DNA of 43,117 nt from Candidatus Desulfosporosinus infrequens (GTDB taxonomy: Bacteria > Bacillota > Desulfitobacteriia > Desulfitobacteriales > Desulfitobacteriaceae): NCBI GenBank assembly GCA_900290375.1, contig OMOF01000712.1, forward strand, positions 1-43,117. The letters are read 5' to 3'. This document shows, piece by piece, positions 33,012-41,825 of this stretch. Below the pieces are notes generated by a model that was not told the DNA's origin, ran no database searches, and was given only the letters and a program-made list of their open reading frames with translations. Position 1 is the first letter of the stretch. Every line of letters starts with the position of its first letter. Both the position numbers and the translations under genes were made by a program.

Positions 33012-33037
33012 AAGGCCCTGAGCAATCAGGGTCTTTT
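33012..33037 (+). terminator. Terminator after fhs
   Basis: AAGGCCCTGA (33012-33021) pairs with TCAGGGTCTT (33026-33035), with one G-T pair, around GCAA, ending in Ts. Another imperfect hairpin lies just upstream at about 32965-32992. Confidence 0.75.
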
Positions 33038-33208
33038 CTATATTTGCAAGAATTTTCAAAATAGTCTAGAGAAGGTAAAAAATATTTTTTTTGAGAGAGT
33101 TTTGGACATTTCTTCTAAGTATGCCGTTGTGTTTAAACGGAGAGAATGTTAAGGTTGTAAATGTTAGGAAAGTATCGAGCCATTTTGAACGCGATGGAGG
33201 GAGATTGA

Positions 33209-33679
33209 ATGCTTATAGAACTTACAGTTGCCTTCATCGCAACGCTTGCTTTTGCTGTGGTTTTTAATGTTCCTGTCCGTTACTTATTGCCAGGCGCTTT
33301 GGCTGGAACAGTTGGGTGGCTGATTTTCAAATCATTTGGAGGTACGAATACGGCTATCTTTTTTGCGTCTTTGGGAATAGGCCTTTTAGCAGAAGGGGGA
33401 GCTCGTATGTTCCGTGTTCCTGTTTTGATTATCGCGGTGCCAGGAATTATTCCGTTGGTGCCAGGGGTTGGAGCTTATTCTACTATGTTGGCTTTAATCA
33501 AAGGGGATTTTAGCGGGGCTTTGACTAAAGGGACGGAGACGTTGTTCGCTGCGGGGGCAATCGCAGTTGGGGTTGCTCTGGTAACAGTTCCTTTGCGTTT
33601 AGTTCGGAAAGGGGGCGAAAGACATCTACGAAAAACTACGCACACACGTATTACCTCAATTGATTCCCCCAAACACTAA
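33209..33679 (+). CDS. Threonine/serine exporter, C-terminal component (ThrE_2/DUF3815)
   Basis: The 156-residue protein is almost entirely membrane-embedded, with four to five hydrophobic segments (FIATLAFAVVFNVPVRYLLPGALAG, TAIFFASLGIGLLAEGGAR, LIIAVPGIIPLVPGVGAY, LFAAGAIAVGVALVTVP). The PGIIPLVPG motif is the hallmark of the DUF3815 half of ThrE exporters. It should work with the DUF1212 protein encoded at 30127-30891. AGGGAG before ATG 33209 is a good ribosome site. Its 3' end overlaps tilS by 20 bp from the TTG or 56 bp from the ATC start preferred here. Confidence 0.88.
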   Translation: MLIELTVAFIATLAFAVVFNVPVRYLLPGALAGTVGWLIFKSFGGTNTAIFFASLGIGLLAEGGARMFRVPVLIIAVPGIIPLVPGVGAYSTMLALIKGDFSGALTKGTETLFAAGAIAVGVALVTVPLRLVRKGGERHLRKTTHTRITSIDSPKH

Positions 33680-35075
33680 AGTTATGGTAGCAGTATCTGG
33701 AGGACCAGACTCGATGGCGTTAAGTCATATACTATGGCGATATGTACGAGAGGAACGGTTAAAAGGGAATTCTTTGGTTTTAACGCATGTTCATCACGGG
33801 GTTCGAAAAGAGTCAGATAATGAAGCACACTTGGTTCAGAAAATGGCAGAGATATGGAAAATCCCCTGCCTCGTTCATCGTTTTGATGCCAAGGGGTACG
33901 CCAAAACAATGGGGCAATCGTTTCAGGAAGCGGCCAGAGAATGGCGATACGCACGTTGGCAAGAGGATATGCGCCGAGAGGGATGCACTCTTCTTGCCAC
34001 AGCCCACCATCTCGGTGACCAAGCAGAAACAATTCTCTACAGGCTCCTGAGAGGGAGTGGGACGGCGGGATTAGCTGGCATATATCCCGCTAAGGAATCG
34101 ATCGTTCGTCCCTTATTGACGTTTAGGAAAGCAGATATTTTAAATTACTGTGCGCGAGAAGCTCTGCCCTATGCACTTGATCGTTCAAACGAGGAACCAG
34201 TTTACATCCGAAACCGAATCCGACTAGAGTTGTTGCCTGCGTTAGAGAGAGATTACAATCCTCGTCTTCAGGAGGCGCTAGGGCGTACGGGAGAACTTCT
34301 GCGCTGGGACGAAGAATATTTAACCCTGCAAATGGAGGCAGCGTGGAAACATTACTACATTAGTAACTCTGTCGGCGCGGTGGGTTTGAGTCGAGATGTC
34401 TTTAGCGAGCCGGCTGCGATTCTTTCTCGTCTGTTGCGTCGAGCGGCGATGTTGATCACAGGGGAACCCCGAGGATTAGGGTATAGCTATGTCGAGAAAA
34501 TTATGGACTCTGAGGGAAGGCCTGGTTGGAGGCAGGATTTACCAGGCATGACGGTTGAAATTTCAAATGAGGGTATCTGGTTTAGCAGTAATGCTATCCA
34601 TAAAGGGGAGACCGGAGACGTCTTGAATATTCACGACCTAGAGAGTCGAGATCCACCTTTTCCAGAAATCGTTTTAAACGTGGGGCACTGGTCTGAAATT
34701 TCGAATTTGAAGTTGGAGATTGGGTTGTGGGAGGACGGGAATCTTTCTCTAGCGGACGCAACTCTTGATAGAAACGAAAATAAGATGGCGGTTTTTAGCC
34801 GCGATCTTTTAAGTCAGTTTTCGGACCAGTTGGTGTGTCGCACCCGGAGGCAGGGAGATAAAATGTGGTTCCAAGGGTTGGGGCATAAGTCAATAAAAAA
34901 AATCTTTCAGGAAGGAAATATTTCCATTAAGGTACGAAACAAACTACCGTTGGTCGCCGTTGGTGCAGAGGTGCTCTGGATTCCAGGTGTTCGCCAAAGC
35001 GGTCTGTGTCCTGCCGCTCACAGTACTAAGAGGATCTATTGCGTTCTCAGACCACAGGCTCCGAGTTCTATTTGA
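33624..35075 (+). CDS. tilS: tRNA(Ile)-lysidine synthetase TilS (probable ATC start)
   Basis: TilS attaches lysine to C34 of the CAU-anticodon tRNA-Ile so that it reads AUA codons. The PP-loop ATPase motif VAVSGGPDSMALSHIL lies near residues 22-37, followed by VHHGVRKESDNEAH and ATAHHLGDQAETILYRLLRG. The C-terminal substrate domains include RTRRQGDKMWFQGLGHKSIK and PLVAVGAEVLWIPGVRQS. With a standard start, TTG 33660, only about 9 residues precede VAVSGG and there is no ribosome site. AAAGGGGG at 33608-33615 lies 8 nt before ATC 33624, and that frame gives YEKLRTHVLPQLIPPNTK, the expected leader length. I therefore prefer ATC (483 residues). The hpt gene that usually follows is absent. Confidence 0.93.
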   Translation: MYEKLRTHVLPQLIPPNTKVMVAVSGGPDSMALSHILWRYVREERLKGNSLVLTHVHHGVRKESDNEAHLVQKMAEIWKIPCLVHRFDAKGYAKTMGQSFQEAAREWRYARWQEDMRREGCTLLATAHHLGDQAETILYRLLRGSGTAGLAGIYPAKESIVRPLLTFRKADILNYCAREALPYALDRSNEEPVYIRNRIRLELLPALERDYNPRLQEALGRTGELLRWDEEYLTLQMEAAWKHYYISNSVGAVGLSRDVFSEPAAILSRLLRRAAMLITGEPRGLGYSYVEKIMDSEGRPGWRQDLPGMTVEISNEGIWFSSNAIHKGETGDVLNIHDLESRDPPFPEIVLNVGHWSEISNLKLEIGLWEDGNLSLADATLDRNENKMAVFSRDLLSQFSDQLVCRTRRQGDKMWFQGLGHKSIKKIFQEGNISIKVRNKLPLVAVGAEVLWIPGVRQSGLCPAAHSTKRIYCVLRPQAPSSI

Positions 35076-35080
35076 ATTCA

Positions 35081-35109
35081 TTGTAAAACCAAATACTGCG
35101 TGGTATAAT
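35081..35109 (+). promoter_or_regulatory. SigA promoter of ftsH
   Basis: TTGTAA (35081-35086), a 17-nt spacer and TATAAT (35104-35109), 55 nt before the start. Confidence 0.8.
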
Positions 35110-35164
35110 ATATAGAATTGCTTCTTAAATGAGGCGGTTCACCCACTAGAGAGGAGGACCATAC

Positions 35165-37084
35165 TTGAAGGTCTTTAAAAATGCTACGATTTATATACTG
35201 ATAATACTGATGGCAATTGTGTTGATAAAATGGTCGGCCCCTCAAGTTACTAAAGATGTAGGAATGGACTACAATGCTTTTAAAAGAGCTGTTGTTCAAG
35301 ACCAAGTTAAAAATGTTGACGCTGTTATCGAAAACAATACCATTAAGTATACGGTCACTATGAAGGACGACAGTAAACATGAGGTAGTTGGACTTGCCAA
35401 TGACCCACAACTCACCTCGGATTTGTTATCCCACGGTCTTCCTTTGAATCTAACAGTACCTCCGGAATCTCCTTGGTGGTTTGGGCTCCTGACCACATTG
35501 TTGCCAATTATGGTCATAGTGGCTTTGTTCTTTTTTATGATGCAACAGAGCCAGGGGGGCGGAAATCGAGTCATGCAGTTCGGGAAAAGCAAAGCACGCC
35601 TAGTTGGAGAAGATAACAAAAAGGTAACCTTTGCAGATGTCGCCGGTGCGGACGAGGTAAAAGAGGAACTTCAGGAAGTGGTTGAATTCTTGAAGTTTCC
35701 TAAAAAGTTTAGTGAATTAGGAGCGAAGATCCCCACGGGGGTTTTGCTCTTCGGACCTCCAGGAACGGGTAAAACTTTACTTGCTCGTGCTGTGTCTGGA
35801 GAAGCCGGGGTGCCCTTCTTTAGCATCAGCGGTTCTGATTTTGTAGAAATGTTTGTCGGAGTCGGAGCTTCCCGGGTTCGTGATTTGTTTGAACAGGCTA
35901 AAAAAAGCGCTCCTTGTATTGTATTTATTGATGAGATTGACGCAGTTGGACGGCAACGGGGCGCAGGTCTAGGTGGCGGACACGATGAACGCGAACAAAC
36001 TCTTAACCAACTTCTTGTGGAGATGGATGGCTTCAACGGCAATGATGGAGTTATTATTATTGCCGCTACAAACAGGGCGGATGTCCTTGACCCAGCCCTC
36101 CTGCGCCCAGGTCGTTTTGACAGGCAAGTAATTGTTGATGTTCCAGATGTTAGAGGGCGTGAAGAGATCCTAAAGGTCCATGCTAAAGGCAAGCCTTTAA
36201 CTAAGGAGGTCGACCTTGAAGTTATTGCTCGACGAACCTCTGGTTTTACAGGTGCAGATTTGGCAAATCTGATTAACGAAGCGGCACTGCTTTCGGCGCG
36301 TCGGGGTGAAACTACAATTAGACATCAGACGTTGGAAGATTCCATTGAAAGGGTTATCGCAGGGCCTGAGAAGAAGAGCCGAGTGATTAGTCCTCTGGAA
36401 AGAAAACTTGTTTCTTATCATGAAGCAGGGCATGCTTTATTGGGAGAACTCCTCACGCATACAGATCCCTTACACAAGGTGTCAATTATTCCACGCGGAA
36501 GGGCCGGGGGATATACACTGCTTCTTCCTAAGGAAGATCGTAATTATATGACTAAATCCCAACTTCTCGACCAAGTGACCATGTTACTTGGTGGCCGTGT
36601 GTCTGAGGCTCTAGTGTTGAAGGAAATCAGTACTGGTGCTTCCAACGATCTAGAACGAGCCACAGGGTTGGTCCGCAAAATGATTACTGAGTTGGGAATG
36701 TCCGAGGAACTTGGTCCACTCACTTTTGGTCACAAAGAAGAGCAGGTCTTTCTTGGTAGAGACATTTCTCGCGACCGTAGTTATAGTGATGCTGTAGCTT
36801 ATGCGATTGATAAAGAGGCTCGTCGTATCATTGATGACTGTTATCAGAAAGCTCAAAACCTAATTCGGCAAAATATCGATAAATTACATGCCATCGCTGA
36901 AGCATTGATGGATAAAGAAACCCTGGATGTCACGAGTTTCGCCGCGTTGATGGCTAAATTTGATAGCCCGACTGAGGCTGGAGATCATACAGAAGGTTCT
37001 ATAAACCTAGAAAAAGGCGAGGATAACTACTCGAAAAAGTTGTTGCGTCAAACCTTGGATGACGAATTGAATAAAATTGAATAG
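35165..37084 (+). CDS. ftsH: ATP-dependent zinc metalloprotease FtsH
   Basis: FtsH is a membrane-bound AAA+ protease that degrades misfolded and regulatory proteins; in Bacillus it also affects sporulation. The 639-residue protein has a first membrane helix at about residues 6-24 and a second at about 108-127, enclosing an outside domain. The AAA+ module follows: Walker A GPPGTGKT near 197-204, [16 protein letters not shown] (Walker B) and the SRH segment [18 protein letters not shown]. The protease domain holds the zinc motif HEAGH at 419-423. TTG 35165 is the start, after AGAGGAGGA. The preceding promoter and the gap of only 89 nt after tilS show that hpt is missing rather than moved next door. 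Confidence 0.98.
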   Translation: MKVFKNATIYILIILMAIVLIKWSAPQVTKDVGMDYNAFKRAVVQDQVKNVDAVIENNTIKYTVTMKDDSKHEVVGLANDPQLTSDLLSHGLPLNLTVPPESPWWFGLLTTLLPIMVIVALFFFMMQQSQGGGNRVMQFGKSKARLVGEDNKKVTFADVAGADEVKEELQEVVEFLKFPKKFSELGAKIPTGVLLFGPPGTGKTLLARAVSGEAGVPFFSISGSDFVEMFVGVGASRVRDLFEQAKKSAPCIVFIDEIDAVGRQRGAGLGGGHDEREQTLNQLLVEMDGFNGNDGVIIIAATNRADVLDPALLRPGRFDRQVIVDVPDVRGREEILKVHAKGKPLTKEVDLEVIARRTSGFTGADLANLINEAALLSARRGETTIRHQTLEDSIERVIAGPEKKSRVISPLERKLVSYHEAGHALLGELLTHTDPLHKVSIIPRGRAGGYTLLLPKEDRNYMTKSQLLDQVTMLLGGRVSEALVLKEISTGASNDLERATGLVRKMITELGMSEELGPLTFGHKEEQVFLGRDISRDRSYSDAVAYAIDKEARRIIDDCYQKAQNLIRQNIDKLHAIAEALMDKETLDVTSFAALMAKFDSPTEAGDHTEGSINLEKGEDNYSKKLLRQTLDDELNKIE

Positions 37085-37125
37085 GGCATATGTGCCCTGA
37101 GGCTTTGATGAGAGGAAAGTGTACG

Positions 37126-37575
37126 ATGGAAAGAACATTTATTATGTTGAAACCGGATGCAGTTCAGCGGGGGTTGGTTGGGGCAGTGATTACGCGTTTT
37201 GAGGAAAAGGGCTTCAAGCTCGCAGGAATGAAGTTGCTGCAAGTGGATCGAACCTTGGCTGAAGCGCACTATGCAGAACACAAGGGCAAGGGATTCTTTG
37301 AACCGACAGTTACTTACATTACATCTTCTCCAGTCGTTGCCATGGTATGGGAGGGAAAGAATGTGGTGGCCTTGGCGCGCGAGCTAATGGGGGCAACCAA
37401 TCCTGCGAATGCGAATCCAGGGTCCATCAGAGGAGCGTACGCGATGGATATTAGCCGCAATGTGATCCACGGCTCGGACTCGGTAACAAGTTCTGAACGT
37501 GAGATTGCGCTGTATTTTAAACCTGAAGAACTGATCGACTATCGCAAAGTTGGCGATGAATGGTTGAGTGAATAA
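37126..37575 (+). CDS. ndk: Nucleoside diphosphate kinase
   Basis: Ndk moves the gamma-phosphate of ATP to other nucleoside diphosphates through a phospho-histidine. The 149-residue product is standard: [19 protein letters not shown] at the start, [13 protein letters not shown] in the nucleotide site, and NVIHGSDS with active His115. The frame is open to a GTG 36 nt upstream, but GAGAGGAAAG precedes ATG 37126. A strong terminator follows, so it is probably transcribed with ftsH and ends there. An ndk gene at this place is not part of the B. subtilis order. Confidence 0.97.
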   Translation: MERTFIMLKPDAVQRGLVGAVITRFEEKGFKLAGMKLLQVDRTLAEAHYAEHKGKGFFEPTVTYITSSPVVAMVWEGKNVVALARELMGATNPANANPGSIRGAYAMDISRNVIHGSDSVTSSEREIALYFKPEELIDYRKVGDEWLSE

Positions 37576-37576
37576 C

Positions 37577-37606
37577 AAAAGGACGCCCGCAGGGGTGTCC
37601 TTTTTC
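37577..37606 (+). terminator. Terminator after ndk
   Basis: AAAAGGACGCCC (37577-37588) pairs with GGGTGTCCTTTT (37593-37604), with one G-T pair, around a 4-nt loop, with a T-run. Confidence 0.9.
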
Positions 37607-37636
37607 CGAAGTAGATACTCTATGGAGGTGTTCCAA

Positions 37637-38347
37637 ATGATGTTGGAAAAAAGAGAACGGTCTTTACTAGGGTTGGCTTCGATTGTGATCGGGTTCCTAT
37701 TCATAGTTCTGCTCAAAACTCAGGGTTCTGCTGGTAGCCAGGTGACACGACAAGAGACGGCTGTACCTAGTCTGATTCAAACAGAACAAGAAAATCAACA
37801 GATTTCCACGGATAATGAAAGGATACAACAGGAACTGACAAAATACGCTCAGGGTCAAAGCGCATCGACCTTGGCAGAACAGCAACTTCAAGAGGCCCAA
37901 ATGAATGCCGGCATGATTGCAGTTGTCGGTCCTGGTGTACAGATTACGCTCGATGATTCGAAGCGTGCAGCCGTTGGGCAAGAGGATCCGAGTAGCTTTT
38001 TAATTCATGAACAATACATTCGCGAGATTTTCAACGCACTTTGGAATGGTGGCGCAGAAGCAGTCGCTGTCAATGGCCAGCGAGTGACGACAAATACCGA
38101 GGTGTTTTGTGGAGGATCTTATATCCAAATCAATGGGACCCGTCAAATGCCTCCTTATGTGATTGAAGCCATTGGCGACACGAACAATTTATCGTCTGCT
38201 CTTAGATTCTATGGTTGGGATAAACTTGGAGATTTCCAACAGCAATACGGAATTACGCGTAAACTTGAGGTTTTAAAAGAAGCTACGATTCCAGCAGGTA
38301 AGTTGCGAGATTATCATTATGCTGAACCCGTAAAGGAGGGAACATAA
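37637..38347 (+). CDS. DUF881 family protein, first of a pair
   Basis: The 236-residue product is a YlxW/YlxX-type DUF881 protein. It has one N-terminal transmembrane helix (LLGLASIVIGFLFIVLL), a coiled-coil segment of about 45 residues rich in Gln and Glu, and the DUF881 domain from about residue 90. That domain shows IAVVGPGVQITLDDSK, IREIFNALWNGGAEAVAVNG and the closing VIEAIGDTNNL. In B. subtilis related genes lie near the divisome operon, and an outer-face role in division or sporulation is often proposed but not proven. An ATG 15 nt upstream is inside the GGAGGTG site, so 37637 is the start. The stop overlaps the next gene (TAATG). Confidence 0.88.
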   Translation: MMLEKRERSLLGLASIVIGFLFIVLLKTQGSAGSQVTRQETAVPSLIQTEQENQQISTDNERIQQELTKYAQGQSASTLAEQQLQEAQMNAGMIAVVGPGVQITLDDSKRAAVGQEDPSSFLIHEQYIREIFNALWNGGAEAVAVNGQRVTTNTEVFCGGSYIQINGTRQMPPYVIEAIGDTNNLSSALRFYGWDKLGDFQQQYGITRKLEVLKEATIPAGKLRDYHYAEPVKEGT

Positions 38348-39048
38348 TGCACCATTGGAAAAGAAGTTTGGCTTTACCTGTCACCATGGTAGCGATCGCC
38401 CTTGGTTTTCTAATATCTCTTCAGGCTCAGACACAAAAAAATGTCTCGGCAGCTGAGCAAATCAGTGCAGAGCGAATGAGTCAAATGAAATTGGTGCTGT
38501 CAAATTCTCAGGACCAAAATACTAAACTGCAAGAGGAACACCGCGTTTTGTTGGAACAATTGGACGCGGCGCGGAAAAAAGTGGGGACCGATCCCCAACT
38601 TCTTGACCGACTGAAACAATTGCAAATTCTTGAAGGTACGCAGGAAGTGACTGGTCCGGGGATTCAAATTAGTATTGACGATCGCAACAAAAACGTACTC
38701 TTTCCTCTCGGCACGGATGATATTGCGAGGATGATCAACACCTTGAAGTTTGCCGGAGCTGAGGCAATCAGCATAAACGGTCAACGGATCGTTGTCACGA
38801 CGGCCATCGTGCTCAGTGGAAGCTCAACTATTTTAGTGAACCAGGTGCCCATAAACCGCGCAGAGGGAATCCCTTATGAATTGGATGCTATCGGTGATCA
38901 AGACACCCTCTTGGATTATTATTCCAAACTTGAAGCTCCAGGCCTAAAAAAATATGGTATGACAGTAAGTATTGTGAGGAAAACATTGATTATCCCATCC
39001 TACAAAGGGGCATATACCTTTAAACAAGCAAAACCAGTGAGTTCTTAA
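38347..39048 (+). CDS. DUF881 family protein, second of a pair
   Basis: The 233-residue product repeats the plan of its upstream neighbour: a transmembrane helix at about residues 9-27 (ALPVTMVAIALGFLISL), a coiled coil of about 50 residues, then a DUF881 domain (TGPGIQISIDDRNK, INTLKFAGAEAISINGQRI, YELDAIGDQDTL). The two share order and motifs but differ in detail, so they are old paralogues. ATG 38347 overlaps the preceding stop codon and is served by AAAGGAGGGA, showing tight translational coupling. The pair likely forms a membrane-anchored hetero-oligomer (inference). Confidence 0.88.
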   Translation: MHHWKRSLALPVTMVAIALGFLISLQAQTQKNVSAAEQISAERMSQMKLVLSNSQDQNTKLQEEHRVLLEQLDAARKKVGTDPQLLDRLKQLQILEGTQEVTGPGIQISIDDRNKNVLFPLGTDDIARMINTLKFAGAEAISINGQRIVVTTAIVLSGSSTILVNQVPINRAEGIPYELDAIGDQDTLLDYYSKLEAPGLKKYGMTVSIVRKTLIIPSYKGAYTFKQAKPVSS

Positions 39049-39162
39049 TCTCTGAAGATGTCAAAATATTTTTTATATTGTGCAGGGTATTACCCTTACC
39101 TTAACGAAATATTTATTATAGGTGTGATAGGACGTTGGGAGTGGGACAATATCTTAAATTTA

Positions 39163-39645
39163 ATGGCACGCGTTAACCAACTATTAGAACATGAAGATTA
39201 TAATTGCTACATGGAGAAAATTAGCGGTTTAGAAAAGGAACGTCGTTTTTGCAAACATGGTTTCGAGCATGGGTTAAATGTGGCACGTGTCGCTTATGCG
39301 TATATGCTAGAAACGGGAGAAGCGATACTACCTAAAGAGGTTGTCTACGCAGCAGCTTTTCTTCATGATATTGGACGTTGGGTAGAATATCAAACGGGTG
39401 AAGATCACGCAGAGGTGAGCGCTCGGCTAGCTCTCCCCTTGCTGGAAGTGTGTCAATATAGTTCGGAGGATATTCAGATCATTTTACAAGGGATTCGTGA
39501 ACATCGCCGGCAGCCGGGGGATAACTTGACTCCTTTGGGAGAAGCATTGGCCCTCGCGGACGATTGGGCTAGAGATTGTCGACATTGTTCAGCCCAAACC
39601 CAATGTTATAAATTTAACTATACAATGAAACAGATTATGTTTTAA
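39163..39645 (+). CDS. HD-domain phosphohydrolase-like protein
   Basis: The 160-residue protein has a metal-dependent HD fold: CKHGFEHGLNVARVAYAYM gives the first His, AAFLHDIGRWVEY the HD pair, and GEDHAEVSARLA and IREHRRQPG further ligands. The C-terminus has a Cys-rich segment (CRHCSAQTQC). Members cleave phosphomonoesters or nucleotides; the substrate here is unknown. The reading frame is open back to ATG 39058, but ATG 39163 (MARVNQLLEHEDY) matches where relatives normally begin. Neither has a good ribosome site. GGGAG 39137-39141 is 9 nt before an in-frame ATC at 39151, another possible unusual start. It lies just upstream of folP and may be co-transcribed with the folate genes. Confidence 0.8.
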   Translation: MARVNQLLEHEDYNCYMEKISGLEKERRFCKHGFEHGLNVARVAYAYMLETGEAILPKEVVYAAAFLHDIGRWVEYQTGEDHAEVSARLALPLLEVCQYSSEDIQIILQGIREHRRQPGDNLTPLGEALALADDWARDCRHCSAQTQCYKFNYTMKQIMF

Positions 39646-39661
39646 GGGGAGGGGGAAAACA

Positions 39662-40879
39662 ATGCAAACTTATAGCATGCGCTGGGTTACCTTAGATAAT
39701 CTAGAAGAAGCTAAAAGGGCTCTAACCCAAATTGGCTCTGACCCCGGAGGGATTGCACACATGGCGGGGAAAGCCTTAGGACGTGGAATAAAATTAGAAC
39801 AAGTACCACTATGGGTAGCCCATATCCTAAAACAAGAGATGTTATCGGTAGGCGGAGATGCAGCCGTACACCGAAATGTTATTATTAATAAAATAGATGC
39901 TACGGATATTATGCTGCTCGGCACGGTACGACAACTTGGGCAACTGGCGAGTAAGGTATTAGCTCAACCATTCGGACTTAAGAAAATAGGGCACGACCTG
40001 AAGCAGTTACTGGCTGCTCTGGAACCTTCTAAAACACGGATCTTAAAATGTCGGGGTATGGAGCTACTCCTTGGGGAACGAACTCTAGTTATGGGAATTT
40101 TAAATGTAACGCCGGATTCATTCTCAGATGGGGGCCGGTACTATTCCATTGAAAACGCAATTGCTCAAGCAAAACGCATGGTTGAAGAGGGTGCAGATAT
40201 TTTAGATATTGGAGCTGAGTCAACTCGACCTCATCACGAAGAAGTGAGCGCCGAGGAAGAATGGCGACGCTTAGAACCGGTTCTTAAGACTCTTTTAGAG
40301 CAGGTTGCGATCCCAATTTCGATTGATACCTATAAGGCAAGTGTTGCGGCCAAAGCACTTGAAGCGGGCGCTCACCTGATTAATGATGTCTGGGGTTTAC
40401 AGAAAGACCCGGATATGGCCAGGGTTGTCGGAGAATACCAGGCTCCTGTGATCGTCATGCATAATCAAGAAGGCACGACCTATCACCATCTCATGGGGGA
40501 TATGCTAACTTTTTTAAGGCAAAGTATTGAGCGGGCAGAAGCACAGGGCTTGACTGGAGATCAAATTATTTTGGATCCGGGAATCGGATTCGGAAAAACA
40601 GCGGAACAGAATCTTGAAGTTATGGCTCGCTTGACAGAATTCAGAACGCTTGGACACCCGCTACTCCTTGGAACTTCCCGCAAATCTTTTATTGGTAAGA
40701 CGTTGAACCAAACTGTGGTGGAAGAGCGCTTAGAGGGGACACTGGCGACCAGTGTTCTCGGGGTTGTGGCAGGGGTAGATATCATACGTGTGCACGATGT
40801 CCAAGCAAATCGCAGGGCAGTTCAAATGGCCGATGCCATTGTGCGGGAACAGAGAGGAGCTCATTATGTCGGGGCATGA
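39662..40879 (+). CDS. folP: Dihydropteroate synthase, long form
   Basis: FolP joins p-aminobenzoate to 6-hydroxymethyl-dihydropterin pyrophosphate; it is the sulfonamide target. The 405-residue protein is longer than the usual 280 because of an N-terminal extension of about 135 residues (DPGGIAHMAGKALGRGIKLE) found in many Clostridia. The catalytic barrel then shows ILNVTPDSFSDGG near 145-157, DIGAESTRPHHEEV, SIDTYKASVA, DPGIGFGKTAEQNLE and LLGTSRKSFIG. The extension has no clear function. GGGGAGGGGG precedes ATG 39662. The gene overlaps folB by 14 bp. Confidence 0.96.
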   Translation: MQTYSMRWVTLDNLEEAKRALTQIGSDPGGIAHMAGKALGRGIKLEQVPLWVAHILKQEMLSVGGDAAVHRNVIINKIDATDIMLLGTVRQLGQLASKVLAQPFGLKKIGHDLKQLLAALEPSKTRILKCRGMELLLGERTLVMGILNVTPDSFSDGGRYYSIENAIAQAKRMVEEGADILDIGAESTRPHHEEVSAEEEWRRLEPVLKTLLEQVAIPISIDTYKASVAAKALEAGAHLINDVWGLQKDPDMARVVGEYQAPVIVMHNQEGTTYHHLMGDMLTFLRQSIERAEAQGLTGDQIILDPGIGFGKTAEQNLEVMARLTEFRTLGHPLLLGTSRKSFIGKTLNQTVVEERLEGTLATSVLGVVAGVDIIRVHDVQANRRAVQMADAIVREQRGAHYVGA

Positions 40880-41243
40880 CGCCATTCATCTTCGTGGCCT
40901 GGAATTTTATGCTTACCATGGGGTATTACCCGAGGAACAAATTTTAGGACAGAGATTTCTGATCGATATGGATATTTATTCTGATCTGCGCCAAGCGGGA
41001 TCTTCAGACCAAGTGGGGGATACTACTCACTATGGAGAGGTGTATCAAGTGATTAAAGCCTGTGTCACCGAAAACAGGCATCAATTGTTAGAGCATTTAG
41101 CGGAAGAAATAGCACAAAGCGTATTGGCGCAGTTTTCCTGTACATCAATAAGAGTTGAGGTGCATAAACCGCAAGCTCCCATTCCTGGGATTTTTAGAGA
41201 TGTTTCTGTGGAGATTTGGCGTGAGGCAGGAGAGAAAGCATGA
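40866..41243 (+). CDS. folB: Dihydroneopterin aldolase
   Basis: FolB converts dihydroneopterin to 6-hydroxymethyl-dihydropterin and glycolaldehyde. The 125-residue product has the fold signature HLRGLEFYAYHGVLPEEQ, then DTTHYGEVYQVIKACV and LLEHLAEEIAQSVL with the catalytic Lys/Glu region, and VEVHKPQAPIPGIFRDVSV. An upstream in-frame ATG at 40788 would overlap folP by 92 bp; GAGAGGAG places the start at ATG 40866. It overlaps both folP and folK by a few bases, a tightly coupled folP-folB-folK operon. Confidence 0.96.
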   Translation: MSGHDAIHLRGLEFYAYHGVLPEEQILGQRFLIDMDIYSDLRQAGSSDQVGDTTHYGEVYQVIKACVTENRHQLLEHLAEEIAQSVLAQFSCTSIRVEVHKPQAPIPGIFRDVSVEIWREAGEKA

Positions 41244-41707
41244 GGGCGTTTTTAGGGTTGGGTAGTAATCTTGGCGACAGAGCCTATTATCTTGAAGGGG
41301 CAATCTCAGCTCTAGTGAGCCCTAAGATAGAGGTTGTCGCCTTGTCGCGAATTTATGAAACCGAGCCTTGGGGTGTAATGGACCAACCCCTGTACTGGAA
41401 TCAAGTTATTGAAGTTGAAACAACTCTGGAGCCCTTGGATCTGCTTCATGTCTGTCAGGAAATTGAACATCGGCTCGGACGAGAGCGCAAGGTACATTGG
41501 GGTCCAAGGACAATTGACCTTGACATCCTTCTTTATGAAAATAGAGTTGTTAAGTCTGAAGAGTTAAGGTTACCTCATCCTTATCTAGAAGAGCGGGCCT
41601 TTGTAATTACCCCGTTGCGGGAGATTGCGCCGAAACTCGTGCTTCCCTCAGGAAAATCCATTACAGAAGTATCCGGAGAAGGAAAGGTGCACCCTCTTAC
41701 CCCGTAG
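41240..41707 (+). CDS. folK: 2-amino-4-hydroxy-6-hydroxymethyldihydropteridine pyrophosphokinase
   Basis: FolK moves a pyrophosphate from ATP to hydroxymethyl-dihydropterin, the step just before FolP. The 155-residue product has LGLGSNLGDRAYYLEGAI, YETEPWGVMDQPLYWNQV and RKVHWGPRTIDLDILLYEN, the HPPK signature, and PHPYLEERAFVITPL. ATG 41240 overlaps the folB stop (ATGA). The stop TAG at 41705-41707 is made by the first bases of palindrome family A, so the insertion sets the protein's end. Confidence 0.97.
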   Translation: MRAFLGLGSNLGDRAYYLEGAISALVSPKIEVVALSRIYETEPWGVMDQPLYWNQVIEVETTLEPLDLLHVCQEIEHRLGRERKVHWGPRTIDLDILLYENRVVKSEELRLPHPYLEERAFVITPLREIAPKLVLPSGKSITEVSGEGKVHPLTP

Positions 41708-41749
41708 GGGCACGATGCATCGTGCCCAACACCTGATTAGTTCCCCTAC
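41704..41749. repeat. Dispersed palindrome family A, copy 6
   Basis: GTAGGGGCACGA-TGCA-TCGTGCCC followed by 15 nt and a detached CCCCTAC arm. The folK stop codon is inside it. Confidence 0.8.
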
Positions 41750-41825
41750 AACGATGACACCCAAATTAACAGACGATATCGTAAGAGTTGTACTGTTTGG
41801 GTGGATTGACGATGGTAAGACGGAA

